DNA of 10,536 bases from DAOTKC01 sp035449045 (GCA_035449045.1 DAOTKC010000045.1:1-10536); one strand, 5' to 3'; counted from the stretch's first letter, positions 1-7,339 are shown. The notes: generated by a model not told the origin, from the sequence alone. A program made the numbers and translations.

Positions 1-70
1 GTCCATTTTCATTGTCCAATAATCATATCTTCTTAATGTCTGTATGGTTAAAATCCCGCTTTAGGGGTAA

Positions 71-99
71 TTGACATATTACAAGGAATTTCTGATAAT
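71..99 (+). promoter_or_regulatory. Near-consensus sigma-70 promoter at the 5' edge of the glycerol/polyol cassette
   Basis: The -35 box TTGACA (71-76) is perfect. A 17-base spacer follows, then the -10 box GATAAT (94-99), five of six matches. Transcription would start near 106. The promoter sits where similarity of the downstream reading frame to FAD oxidoreductases begins to fade, so it may have been brought in by the event that removed the 5' part of that gene. Similarity to consensus is seen; activity is inferred. Confidence 0.6.
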
Positions 100-150
100 G
101 TAGTTATCAGAAAAATCGAAAAAGCGGGGGACGGCTATAAGCTCTATTTA

Positions 151-1110
151 GTGGGGCGGGACGGTATATCGGAGGAAGAAACGGCATCCATTGTGCTCGC
201 TACCGGCTGCAGGGAGAGAACGGCGCGGCAGGTGTTCATTCAAGGGACGCGGCCGGCCGGCATATTCACGGCGGGCACCGCACAAAATTTCGTCAACCTT
301 CAAGGCAAAATGCCCACCAAGCGCTGCGTCATTCTGGGAAGCGGCGACATCGGCCTCATCATGGCGCGCCGGCTGACGCTGGAAGGCGCCGAGGTCGAGG
401 GCGTCTACGAAGTCAAGTCCACTCCTTCGGGGCTGACGAGAAACCTGCACCAGTGCCTTAAAGACTTCAACATCCCGCTTCATCTTTCCACCACCGTTAC
501 GCGCGTTTTCGGCGAGGATCGCCTGAGCGCCGTCGAAGTCGCCGAGGTGGATGACAAAATGCGCCCGATAGCGGGAACGGAGCGGATTATCGAATGCGAC
601 GCCCTCATCCTTTCGGTGGGATTGATACCCGAAAACGAGCTTGCCGAAACGCTTGCCGCCGCGCTCGACAAAAAGACCAAAGGGCCGCTCGTCGACCAGA
701 CCTTCATGACAACGGCCGAAGGCATATTCTCTGCGGGCAACGCGCTTCACGTCAACGACCTCGTCGACTACGTGACGGAGAGCGCGCGGCTTGCGGGCGG
801 ATTCGCCGCCGAATACAGGCCATCGGAGCGAAAACTTGTTGAAATCAAGGCCGATAAAAATTTCCTCTACGTCGTGCCGCAGTATATCGATTTGAATAAA
901 GATATCACTAAAACAGTCGTCTATTTCAGGTCGGCCTCGGATATGTCGGGGCGGTTTTCCATCGAGCTCGGCGGGCAGGAAGTATTTTCCAAAAAATACC
1001 GCGCGCTGCGTCCGCCCGAGATGGAGCGGCTTGAGCTCGACTTCGAAAAGCTGGGGCTCAAGAGGGACGAGCCTCAAAACGTGGAATTTAAGCTGGAGGT
1101 GATAAAATGA
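151..1110 (+). CDS. NAD(P)/FAD-dependent oxidoreductase, 5'-truncated (GlpA/HcaD-associated type)
   Basis: This is the central and C-terminal part of a pyridine-nucleotide-disulphide-type flavoprotein, the kind found next to DUF1667 and glycerol-3-phosphate dehydrogenases. From the GTG at 151, a conserved VLATGCRER motif lies at residues 15-23, the GTRPAGIFTAGTAQ stretch near 32-45, and the NAD(P)-binding loop ILGSGDIG at 61-68. SVGLIPENEL and the C-terminal FAD motif GIFSAGNALHVNDLVDYVTE follow. Relatives are about 400 residues or longer and start with an FAD-binding GxGxxG domain, which is absent. The frame is open from 52, and the family-like pattern seems to reach back to about 90, but a stop at 49-51 closes it and no other frame in 1-90 resembles the missing part. 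GTG 151 has no convincing ribosome binding site. The 3' end overlaps the next gene by 4 bases (ATGA). It is probably a broken gene, or one cut by a contig artefact. Confidence 0.8.
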   Translation: MGRDGISEEETASIVLATGCRERTARQVFIQGTRPAGIFTAGTAQNFVNLQGKMPTKRCVILGSGDIGLIMARRLTLEGAEVEGVYEVKSTPSGLTRNLHQCLKDFNIPLHLSTTVTRVFGEDRLSAVEVAEVDDKMRPIAGTERIIECDALILSVGLIPENELAETLAAALDKKTKGPLVDQTFMTTAEGIFSAGNALHVNDLVDYVTESARLAGGFAAEYRPSERKLVEIKADKNFLYVVPQYIDLNKDITKTVVYFRSASDMSGRFSIELGGQEVFSKKYRALRPPEMERLELDFEKLGLKRDEPQNVEFKLEVIK

Positions 1111-1454
1111 CAAATTTAGTTTGCATAGTCTGCCCCAACAGCTGCAAATTGGAGATTGACGAAAACCTCAACGTCAAGGGCGCGCTCTGCAAGCGCGGCG
1201 AGGCGTTTGCCAAGACCGAGCTGACGGCGCCTATGCGCACGGTGACGACCACCGTCAAGACCGACAGCGCCGTTATGCCGGTGCTGCCGGTTAAAACCGA
1301 CGGCGAAATTCCCAAGTCGAAAATTTTCGAGCTGATGCGCGCCGCCGCCTCGGTGACGGCCAAAGGCGCCGTTAAGATGGGCGATATAATAATCAGAAAC
1401 GCGGCGGGCACCGGCGTCAACCTTGTCGCCGCGGCCTCGGTTCCAAAAGAATAA
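1107..1454 (+). CDS. DUF1667 (COG3862-type) cysteine-motif protein
   Basis: A 115-residue protein with an N-terminal CxxCxxxC motif (C6, C9, C13) and a fourth cysteine at C28, a pattern that could bind zinc or an iron-sulphur cluster. The rest follows the DUF1667 pattern: ELTAPMRTVTTTV near residues 37-49, PVKTDGEIPKS around 60-70, and a C-terminal MGDIIIRNAAGTGVNLVAA block. Members are usually encoded directly after an NAD(P)/FAD oxidoreductase in anaerobic glycerol-3-phosphate dehydrogenase operons, as here, and probably act as a small electron-transfer or structural partner; no biochemical role is proven that I know of. The start is well supported by GGAGGTGAT at 1095-1103 and by the ATGA overlap with the upstream stop, which implies translational coupling. 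It is full length, so the damage to the upstream gene did not reach it. Confidence 0.88.
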   Translation: MTNLVCIVCPNSCKLEIDENLNVKGALCKRGEAFAKTELTAPMRTVTTTVKTDSAVMPVLPVKTDGEIPKSKIFELMRAAASVTAKGAVKMGDIIIRNAAGTGVNLVAAASVPKE

Positions 1455-1484
1455 ATTCCAAGTTAAGTTTTAGGGAGGGTTATT

Positions 1485-3047
1485 ATGAGTGAAAAAAACG
1501 TCTTAGCAATCGATTTCGGGACGCAGAGCGTCCGTGCAATCATCTTCGACAAGACGGGCGAAATCAAGGGGAAGTGCAAGGTGGCGTTCGAGCCCTATTT
1601 CTCGCTTGCCAACGGCTTTGCCGAACAGCATCCCGAATATTACTTCGAGAACTTAGTCAGGGCCATCAAGGGCGTAAAAAAGGAAAACCCCGAAGAATTC
1701 AAAAAAGTAGCGGGCGTCGGCGTCACCACCATCCGCGACACCATCACTTTCGTCGACAAGGATTTAAAGCCGCTCCGGCCTTTCCTTCTTTGGCTGGACG
1801 AGCGCGAGTGCAAGCGCGTCGAGGAGGCGTTCCCGCTGAGCTATCGCATTCTTTTCAAGCTTCTCGGCATCTACGAAATGGTGATGATGCAGCGCCGCGT
1901 CACCAAGCTCAACTGGGTTAACGAGAACGAGCCCGAGATTTGGAATAAAACTCACAAAATCATCCAGCTTTCGGGCTACATCACCTATATGCTGACGGGC
2001 AACCTCGTCGATTCGGTGGCCAGTCAGATAGGGCATCTACCCTTTGACTACAAGACCAAAACGTGGCAGAACGAAAAGTCGCTGACGCGCTTTTTGGTGG
2101 ACTGCACCTCCGCTATGATGGTCGACTTAAAAAAGCCGGGCGAAGTTTTGGGCTATATCACGAGCGAGGCCGCCAAAGCGACGGGCCTTGCCGAAGGGCT
2201 TCCCGTCATAGCCTGCGGCTCCGACAAGGGCTGTGAAACTTTCGGCACGGGCACGCTCAAGGACGACGCCGCCTCGCTGAGCTTCGGCACGACGGCCACC
2301 GTCCAACTGATGACCGACAAATACGTTGAGCCGCAGACCTTTCTTCCCGCCTATCCCGCCGTCGTCGAAGGTAAATACAACCCCGAGGGGCAGATTTTTA
2401 GGGGCTATTGGATGGTGACTTGGTTCAAGAACCAATTCGGCTCCGAGGAAGTCAGGCGCGCCGCCGAAACCGGCCGCTCCGCCGAAGAGCTTTTGGACGA
2501 GCTCTTAGATAAGGCGCCTCCGGGCTGTGAAGGACTGGTGCTCCAGCCTTACTGGTCGCCCGGCATTAAGACGCCGTTCGCCAAAGGCTCCATAGTCGGC
2601 TTTTCCGACGTCCACACCAAGGAGCACCTATACCGCGCCATCATCGAGGGTATCGGGCTGGGGCTTTACGACAACCTTAAATCGCTGGAGAAGCGCAGCG
2701 GCCACAACGTCAAGCGCGTCATGGTGTCGGGCGGCGGCTCGGTCAGCGACCGCGTCTGTCAGATAACCGCCGATATATCGGGGCTTCCCGTCCAGAAAAT
2801 CCAGACTTACGAAACCTGCTCGCTGGGCGCCGCCATGCTGACCTATATCGGGCTTAACGAGTTCAAGTCACCCGAGGACGCCATAGCTAATATGGTGCAT
2901 ATCGGCAAGACCTATCAGCCCGATATGAAGGTGCACGAGCTCTATATGGATCTCTACAACATGGTCTTCAAAAAGGTATTCCCCTGCGTCAAGAACGTCT
3001 GCAAGGGCGTCCGCGAGTTCAATAAAAAATACCCCGTCAAAAAATAA
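1485..3047 (+). CDS. FGGY-family carbohydrate kinase, glycerol-kinase-like
   Basis: A 520-residue cytosolic kinase that phosphorylates a polyol or sugar with ATP. The N-terminal phosphate loop is DFGTQSVR (residues 10-17). The substrate-lobe motif WLDER is at 103-107, the catalytic-base region GSDKG has Asp247, and the nucleotide-lobe motifs are SFGTTA (266-271) and VSGGGSVSD. TTIRDT (81-86) occupies the place of the glycerol-kinase motif TNQRET and lacks the xylulokinase MHGQ signature, so the protein sits nearer GlpK. Compared with the E. coli GlpK residues I recall (Arg83, Glu84, Trp103, Asp245, Gln246), Arg84, Trp103 and Asp247 are kept, but Glu becomes Asp85 and Gln becomes Lys248. A substrate other than plain glycerol is therefore possible. 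The ribosome site GGGAGG (1473-1478) fixes the ATG. It sits 30 bases after DUF1667 and 27 before the AGPS-like gene, so co-transcription is likely. Confidence 0.88.
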   Translation: MSEKNVLAIDFGTQSVRAIIFDKTGEIKGKCKVAFEPYFSLANGFAEQHPEYYFENLVRAIKGVKKENPEEFKKVAGVGVTTIRDTITFVDKDLKPLRPFLLWLDERECKRVEEAFPLSYRILFKLLGIYEMVMMQRRVTKLNWVNENEPEIWNKTHKIIQLSGYITYMLTGNLVDSVASQIGHLPFDYKTKTWQNEKSLTRFLVDCTSAMMVDLKKPGEVLGYITSEAAKATGLAEGLPVIACGSDKGCETFGTGTLKDDAASLSFGTTATVQLMTDKYVEPQTFLPAYPAVVEGKYNPEGQIFRGYWMVTWFKNQFGSEEVRRAAETGRSAEELLDELLDKAPPGCEGLVLQPYWSPGIKTPFAKGSIVGFSDVHTKEHLYRAIIEGIGLGLYDNLKSLEKRSGHNVKRVMVSGGGSVSDRVCQITADISGLPVQKIQTYETCSLGAAMLTYIGLNEFKSPEDAIANMVHIGKTYQPDMKVHELYMDLYNMVFKKVFPCVKNVCKGVREFNKKYPVKK

Positions 3048-3074
3048 GTAATAAGAATATTTAAGGAGAATATT

Positions 3075-4760
3075 ATGGCAAAACCTTATAAGGGCTTTTC
3101 ACCCGAATGGTATAAAGAGGAATCACCCGCGGGCTCCTACCGCTCCATCTTCAAATGGGGCGACCCCAAAGCCTACAAGATACCCAGCGAAGGCTTGTAT
3201 AAGCTCATCAAGGAAAAGTTTCACCTCGATGACGAATTCTTCAAGGCCAACAAGCAGTTCGGGCTGGAGAAGGTAGATTATGAAATCGAGTCGGCATTGA
3301 CCGCGGAGGAAATAAAATCGCTGTTGGCGTTTTGCGGCGGCGACGGCACCGAGGATAAATACGCGCGGCTTACGGTAGCCTACGGCCAGACGATGATCGA
3401 TCTCATGCGGCTTAGACGCGGCATTGTCGAAAACGTGCCCGACCTCGTTCTTTACCCTTCCAACACCGAGGAAGTCAAAAAAATCGTCGAATACTGCAAC
3501 GACAAAAAAATCGCGGTCTACGTCTACGGCGGCGGCTCCAGCGTGACGCGCGGCGTCGAGCCCATGGTCAAGCGCGCGATAACGCTCGATACCAGAAAGA
3601 ATTTAAACAAGGTTTTGTCGTTCAACAAAATCAATCAGACGGTGACCGTCCAGCCCGGCATGTATGGGCCGGCGCTCGAAAAATATTTAAACGACCCCGC
3701 CAACTTCGAAACAGGCGAAGCCTACACAATCGGACATTTTCCGCAGTCTTTCGAGTATTCCTGCGTGGGCGGATGGGTTGTGACGCGCGGCGCGGGACAA
3801 AATTCGACTTACTACGGCAAAATCGAGGACATCGTGCTCAATCAGACTTACGTGACGCCCGTCGGCACCTTCACCACCGACTCGACGCCGAGAAAGGCGA
3901 CCGGCCCCAATATCGACGACATAATGATGGGCAGCGAGGGTGCCTACGGCATTTTGACCGAGGTCACGCTCAAAGTCTTCAAAAAATCCAAAAAGCACAT
4001 CAAGTTCAGCTATATGTTCCCGAGCTGGGAAAACGGCATGGCGGCGATGCGCGAGGTCATGCAGGCCGAGGCGGGCTACCCATCGGTGTTCAGGCTGTCC
4101 GACCCCGAGGAAACCGAGGTCATGATTCATATGTATGGCATAGTGGGGACGCCGCTCGAAAAGCTGCTCGCCCTCAAGGGAATGGTGGCGGGCGAGATGT
4201 GCCTTATGCTCGGTTTCACCGACGGCGCGCCGTCCTATCAGAAAAGTGTTATTAAGAAAGTCAAAAGCACAGCAAAAAAATACGGCGGCATGAGTTTGAC
4301 CGGCTACGTCACGACGCGCTGGGAGCACGGCCGCTTCTCCGACCCCTACCTCCGCGACAACATTCAGGACTTCGGCATTATTATCGACACCTTAGAATGC
4401 GCCGTCAACTGGGACAATATGCCCTATGTCCATCAATATGTCAGAAAATTCGTCAAATCCCGCCCCGACACCATCTGCACCACCCACATTTCGCACAGCT
4501 ACCCGCAGGGCGCCAACCTCTATTTCATCTTCATTATGAAGGAAGACGGGCTGGAAGACTTCAGGCAGTTCCACGCCGGCATTTTGAACGCCATAGCTGA
4601 ATCGGGCGCCGCCATGAGCCACCACCACGGCATAGGCAAGCTCTTTGCGCCCTACAACGCCCGAATCCTCGGCAAGGAGCAGATGGATATTTTAAAAGCG
4701 TTAAAGAAGCACTTCGACCCCAACAACATCATGAACCCGGGCGGCACATTAGCTCTCTAA
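3075..4760 (+). CDS. FAD-binding oxidase/dehydrogenase of the VAO family, AGPS-like
   Basis: A 561-residue flavoprotein. The VAO/PCMH-type FAD domain spans about residues 120-305: PDLVLYPSNTEEV (122-134), the pyrophosphate-binding loop YGGGSSVTRG (151-160), GHFPQSFEYSCVGGWVVTRGAG (220-241) and MGSEGAYGILTEVTL (285-299). The C-terminal half carries THISHSYPQGANLYF (470-484), the triple-histidine SHHHGIGK motif (515-522) typical of alkyl-dihydroxyacetonephosphate synthase, and the family ending HFDPNNIMNPGG (546-557). AGPS makes the ether bond of ether lipids from acyl-DHAP. No acyl-DHAP or fatty-alcohol gene is in view, and its place behind a polyol kinase and flavoprotein genes suggests that this copy oxidises a polyol phosphate such as glycerol 3-phosphate (inference). 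AAGGAG at 3063-3068 supports the ATG. No signal peptide or membrane segment is visible. It is the last gene before the terminator. Confidence 0.87.
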   Translation: MAKPYKGFSPEWYKEESPAGSYRSIFKWGDPKAYKIPSEGLYKLIKEKFHLDDEFFKANKQFGLEKVDYEIESALTAEEIKSLLAFCGGDGTEDKYARLTVAYGQTMIDLMRLRRGIVENVPDLVLYPSNTEEVKKIVEYCNDKKIAVYVYGGGSSVTRGVEPMVKRAITLDTRKNLNKVLSFNKINQTVTVQPGMYGPALEKYLNDPANFETGEAYTIGHFPQSFEYSCVGGWVVTRGAGQNSTYYGKIEDIVLNQTYVTPVGTFTTDSTPRKATGPNIDDIMMGSEGAYGILTEVTLKVFKKSKKHIKFSYMFPSWENGMAAMREVMQAEAGYPSVFRLSDPEETEVMIHMYGIVGTPLEKLLALKGMVAGEMCLMLGFTDGAPSYQKSVIKKVKSTAKKYGGMSLTGYVTTRWEHGRFSDPYLRDNIQDFGIIIDTLECAVNWDNMPYVHQYVRKFVKSRPDTICTTHISHSYPQGANLYFIFIMKEDGLEDFRQFHAGILNAIAESGAAMSHHHGIGKLFAPYNARILGKEQMDILKALKKHFDPNNIMNPGGTLAL

Positions 4761-4840
4761 AAGGCGATAGTAATCCAAGATAGCTCGGGGCGCTAAAAAC
4801 GCGCACGCCTAGTTGTCTAAATAAAAAACAAGTTATTGAA

Positions 4841-4870
4841 AATAAGCGCGGCTTTGATGCCGCGCTTATT
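4841..4870. terminator. Bidirectional intrinsic terminator between convergent genes
   Basis: A perfect 12-bp inverted repeat, AATAAGCGCGGC (4841-4852) and GCCGCGCTTATT (4859-4870), with a 6-base loop. T-rich sequence follows the stem on both strands, so it can stop the glycerol/polyol cassette on + and the GH5 gene on -. The 80 bases between the AGPS-like stop and this stem show no gene. Confidence 0.85.
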
Positions 4871-4899
4871 TATCACAAACAATAAGTTGAAAAAGTAAA

Positions 4900-6153
4900 T
4901 TAGGAATCTTTAATGATTTCAATCAGCCACTCGTTGGGCGTGAATGAGACCGAAGTTTCGAGGTTGCCCCATTTTTCAAGAATGCTTTCAAGCGTGTCGA
5001 ATTTGGTGACCACGTTGGCCGAGGTGCGGCTTTCCGCGGTATAGAGCCCCCACGAGCTGTCCTTGCCAAAGGCCTTATAGGTCCAGACTGCCCAGCTACA
5101 GCCGCGCTCCTTGAAAAACGCCAGCCCGTAAGCCCATGAGTCGGGATTGTTGAAGAAGGTGAATTCGCCGATATAGACGGGAACGTCGTAGTCGCAGGCG
5201 TTGTCGATGATGAGCTTTAGGCCGAGAAAATATTCCTGCGAGGCCAGGCTGTCGCTGTCCTCCCACTGATAAAAGTGAAGCTCATAAGCGACGTTGGTCC
5301 AGCCGTAGACTTCGGGCGCGGGAAGGTTGAACAATTCCCAAACCGCTTCAATGAAGATGAGGTGGTTAGTGTCGACGTTGCGGACGGACTTATAGAGGCG
5401 GTCGTAATATGCCCAATGCGGCGTAGCCTCTGACATAGTGCCGCCCGGCACGCCCTCGGGCTCGTTCAAAAGGTCGTAGCCCGCCACCCACTTGTTGTTT
5501 TTATAGCGGTTGGCGACGCGCACCCAAAGCGCTTCCGTCCGCGCCATATTCTCCTCGTCGGAGTAGAGGGCGCCGCCCGTTCTCGTATCGCCCGAGTGGT
5601 GTTTGCCGTTTTGAGAGCCGTGCGCGCCGTGAAGGTCCAAAACAACGTAAAGCCCGCGTCCCGCGGCGTTTTCGATAAACCAATCTATGTAGTAAAACGC
5701 CTCGGCGTCGGGCTTTAAGGTGCCGTCGGTGTTCTCAAGGTCGCGCCAACTGAAGGGCAGCCGAATTGAGTTGAGGCCGAGCGCCTTGACGTTGTCGAAG
5801 TCCGCCTCCGTCCACCACTTGGCGCGGTATAGCTCGAAAGCCTCCTCGGTAGCCTCGGCGCCGAGCGAGCTTTCAAGCGCGTCCCAAAGCTCGAACATAC
5901 CGCTTTCTTCGGCAAGGTCGCCCTCAAGCGAGGTCGGGCACATCCAGTCCTCGGTGACCAGCCATCCGCCCGCATTGACTCCTCTTAAGAGGATTTTTTC
6001 GCCGCCCGAAGCCGCGGTGTATATGTCCTTTCCCACTGCCGTGATAAAGCCGTCGGGCTCATCAAGCCCGCCGCTTATTTTAGCGCAGCCCGACAAGCTC
6101 AAAGCCGCCGCCGCCAAAAAGACAAAAATCAATAAAAACGCAATCTTTCGCAT
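4900..6153 (-). CDS. Secreted glycoside hydrolase family 5 lipoprotein (endo/exo-beta-glucanase-like)
   Basis: A 417-residue surface lipoprotein. It has a basic start (MRK), a hydrophobic segment at residues 4-20 and the lipobox LSGC (20-23), so Cys23 should be lipidated and the enzyme anchored outside the membrane. The catalytic (beta/alpha)8 domain begins with LRGVNAGGWL (56-65), a start shared with exo-1,3-beta-glucanase-like GH5 enzymes. The acid/base is Glu231 in DLLNEPEG, and the nucleophile is Glu330 in YIGEF. HFYQW (293-297) and WAVWTYKAFG (354-363) match late-barrel motifs. No carbohydrate-binding module is seen. It probably cuts a beta-glucan or related hemicellulose; the exact substrate cannot be read from the sequence. 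I chose ATG 6153 rather than the in-frame TTG at 6159; no clear Shine-Dalgarno site precedes either. It lies 46 bases downstream of thpR on the same strand and has a candidate promoter of its own. Confidence 0.86.
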   Translation of the reverse strand: MRKIAFLLIFVFLAAAALSLSGCAKISGGLDEPDGFITAVGKDIYTAASGGEKILLRGVNAGGWLVTEDWMCPTSLEGDLAEESGMFELWDALESSLGAEATEEAFELYRAKWWTEADFDNVKALGLNSIRLPFSWRDLENTDGTLKPDAEAFYYIDWFIENAAGRGLYVVLDLHGAHGSQNGKHHSGDTRTGGALYSDEENMARTEALWVRVANRYKNNKWVAGYDLLNEPEGVPGGTMSEATPHWAYYDRLYKSVRNVDTNHLIFIEAVWELFNLPAPEVYGWTNVAYELHFYQWEDSDSLASQEYFLGLKLIIDNACDYDVPVYIGEFTFFNNPDSWAYGLAFFKERGCSWAVWTYKAFGKDSSWGLYTAESRTSANVVTKFDTLESILEKWGNLETSVSFTPNEWLIEIIKDS

Positions 6154-6173
6154 AACCAAATTAATTAAATTTA

Positions 6174-6203
6174 AATATAAAACTAATATGATGGCGGTTT
6201 CAA
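6174..6203 (-). promoter_or_regulatory. Candidate sigma-70 promoter for the GH5 gene
   Basis: On the minus strand, TTGAAA (6203-6198) and TATATT (6179-6174) are 18 bases apart, each five of six to consensus. The -35 box overlaps the thpR stop codon (6202-6200). The start site would be near 6167, giving a leader of about 14 bases. The alternative is read-through from thpR. Confidence 0.45.
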
Positions 6204-6733
6204 TCAGCCCGAGTTTTCAAGCTGCTTGCAACGGCGGTATATGTGAGCTTGCCGCCTAATCTTTCCGATTTCATAAGTTCTACCGAGCGGACGGCAAACG
6301 CGGTTTCGGCGGCCTTGGGCGGGACGAACCCCGCCTTGAGCTTTGCTTCGCGGCAAAGCGTGATATGGGGCGAATAATCGCGGCTTTCCAAAGAAAAACC
6401 GGCGGCGGTGAGCCGCCTCGATACCTCGGCTTGAAGGGCGTCGAGCGCGGTGCTCTTTTTAAGCCCGCACCACCAGACGTCGCCGCCCCCGCGCCTAAAA
6501 CGGCCGCACTCCCCTAAGGAAAGCGTAAAGGGCTCGAAAACGAGGCTCTCAACCGCTCGTGCGGCGAGCTCAAATTCAATCTTACCGCATTCGCCGAGGA
6601 AAGCGAGCGTGAGATGTAAATTCGGGTCGGCGGTAAAATTGCCCGAAACGGAATTCCTTCTTATGGTTTCCCTAATTTCGATAAGCCGCGCCCTTACTTC
6701 GGCGGGGAAATTAATCGCAACAAAAAGCCTCAT
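6200..6733 (-). CDS. thpR: RNA 2',3'-cyclic phosphodiesterase (2H phosphoesterase superfamily)
   Basis: A 177-residue cytosolic enzyme of the LigT/ThpR group, which opens 2',3'-cyclic phosphates on RNA ends to 2'-phosphates and in vitro can join tRNA halves through 2'-5' bonds. Both catalytic HxTx motifs are present: HLTL at residues 40-43 and HITL at 123-126. The family start MRLFVAINFP is clear and the length is normal. The reading frame continues upstream to 6934, but those 67 extra codons resemble nothing in the family, so I place the start at ATG 6733. There is no ribosome binding site. A TATAAT box ends only six bases before the ATG, which suggests a leaderless mRNA. The GH5 gene follows on the same strand with no functional link apparent. 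The exact RNA substrate is not known for most members. Confidence 0.88.
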   Translation of the reverse strand: MRLFVAINFPAEVRARLIEIRETIRRNSVSGNFTADPNLHLTLAFLGECGKIEFELAARAVESLVFEPFTLSLGECGRFRRGGGDVWWCGLKKSTALDALQAEVSRRLTAAGFSLESRDYSPHITLCREAKLKAGFVPPKAAETAFAVRSVELMKSERLGGKLTYTAVASSLKTRAD

Positions 6734-6739
6734 AAATTC

Positions 6740-6768
6740 ATTATATCCCGTCGATTGAAAAATGCAAA
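6740..6768 (-). promoter_or_regulatory. Promoter of thpR, likely giving a leaderless transcript
   Basis: A perfect TATAAT (6745-6740) is preceded after 17 bases by TTTGCA (6768-6763), four of six to the -35 consensus. Six bases separate the -10 box from the thpR ATG, so transcription should start at or next to the A of the start codon. The 280 bases between this promoter and the tRNA terminator show no gene. Confidence 0.6.
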
Positions 6769-6991
6769 GAAAGCGGATAACATTGTTAAAAATCGGCTTA
6801 TACCCCGGGGGAAAAGCTTTGGCGTGATTTAAAATATATTTATAGTGAATTGAAAGGTTGAAAAGTTGTCCCAAAAGACCGCGTAAAGCCGAGAAAAAGT
6901 ATTTCAAGGGCAACTTAGGCCTTAAAGACATCAATACGTCATCGACTACGCTCGCTTTACGGCCGAATTGGATAAATTACAACCGCGCGCA

Positions 6992-7010
6992 CTAAATAAA
7001 AGTTATTTAG
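6992..7010. repeat. A/T-rich hairpin beyond the tRNA terminator
   Basis: A perfect 8-bp inverted repeat, CTAAATAA (6992-6999) and TTATTTAG (7003-7010), with a 3-base loop. It lies directly after the tRNA-Arg terminator on the minus strand and may act as a second, weak stop or protect the 3' end. There is only one G-C pair, so stability is low. Confidence 0.35.
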
Positions 7011-7011
7011 C

Positions 7012-7037
7012 AAAAGGAGCAACACTGTAGCTCCTTT
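7012..7037 (-). terminator. Intrinsic terminator of tRNA-Arg
   Basis: On the minus strand, AAAGGAGC (7037-7030) pairs with GCTCCTTT (7020-7013) around a 9-base loop and runs into a short T stretch. It begins ten bases after the encoded CCA. Confidence 0.65.
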
Positions 7038-7046
7038 CATAGATTT

Positions 7047-7123
7047 TGGTGCGTCCGACAGGAGTCGAACCTGCGGCCTTCAGAATCGGAATCTGATGCT
7101 CTATCCAGCTGAGCTACGGGCGC
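7047..7123 (-). tRNA. tRNA-Arg (anticodon CCG)
   Basis: The minus strand folds into a full cloverleaf with encoded CCA (7049-7047). D-arm GCTC/GAGC, anticodon stem TCAGA/TCTGA with loop TTCCGAT, and T-arm GCAGG/CCTGT with loop TTCGACT. The anticodon CCG reads CGG. A20 in the D loop and C35 fit known arginine identity elements. The acceptor stem GCGCCCG/CGGACGC has one C-A mismatch (positions 4-69). It is a single-gene unit with its own promoter and terminator, running opposite to the genes on its right. Confidence 0.95.
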
Positions 7124-7161
7124 GTATTTTAGATTGGTTTCGGCCACTTAGCCGCGGAGCT

Positions 7162-7190
7162 ATTTTAATCTTTTCTTTAGGTTTTGTCAA
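7162..7190 (-). promoter_or_regulatory. Promoter of tRNA-Arg
   Basis: On the minus strand, a perfect TTGACA (7190-7185), a 17-base spacer and TAAAAT (7167-7162), five of six to consensus. The start site would be near 7155, about 32 bases before the mature tRNA. Confidence 0.75.
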
Positions 7191-7246
7191 GCCGCGTAAA
7201 CTTTTAGTAATTATCGCTAAATAGGGAGAAAGTAAAAAACTACGGT

Positions 7247-7275
7247 TTGACTAAAAGGTGATATGAGTTTATAAT
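7247..7275 (+). promoter_or_regulatory. Near-perfect sigma-70 promoter upstream of the flavodoxin remnant
   Basis: TTGACT (7247-7252), a 17-base spacer and a perfect TATAAT (7270-7275). Transcription would start near 7282 and run through the flavodoxin remnant into the phosphodiesterase gene, which has no other visible promoter. Confidence 0.72.
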
Positions 7276-7296
7276 TAAGGAATATTTTGCGATAGC

Positions 7297-7309
7297 GTAT
7301 CATTGATAC
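7297..7309. promoter_or_regulatory. Palindromic operator candidate just after the promoter start
   Basis: A perfect dyad, GTATCA and TGATAC around a central T, sits about 15 bases downstream of the predicted transcription start and 30 before the flavodoxin ATG. A repressor dimer bound here would block transcription. No regulator gene is next to it. Function is inferred from position and symmetry. Confidence 0.45.
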
Positions 7310-7339
7310 AGTATTTTTAAATAGGCTTGGCAGGAAGAT

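Noticed and set aside
1..90. End of an insertion sequence or transposon
   Set aside because: No terminal inverted repeat, target duplication or transposase frame could be recognised in the 90 bases available.
148..1113. A 321-codon open frame on the minus strand opposite the first oxidoreductase
   Set aside because: The plus-strand frame has clear NAD- and FAD-binding motifs. The opposite frame has none and is a by-product of G/C-rich third codon positions. The same applies to the open frames opposite the kinase, AGPS-like, GH5, phosphodiesterase and mnmA genes.
6734..6934. N-terminal extension of ThpR by 67 codons
   Set aside because: The extra residues match no part of the family, the promoter lies inside this stretch, and MRLFVAINF is the normal family start.
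7124..7155. Hairpin in the tRNA-Arg leader (CGGC/GCCG)
   Set aside because: Only four base pairs, which is too weak to call a regulatory structure.
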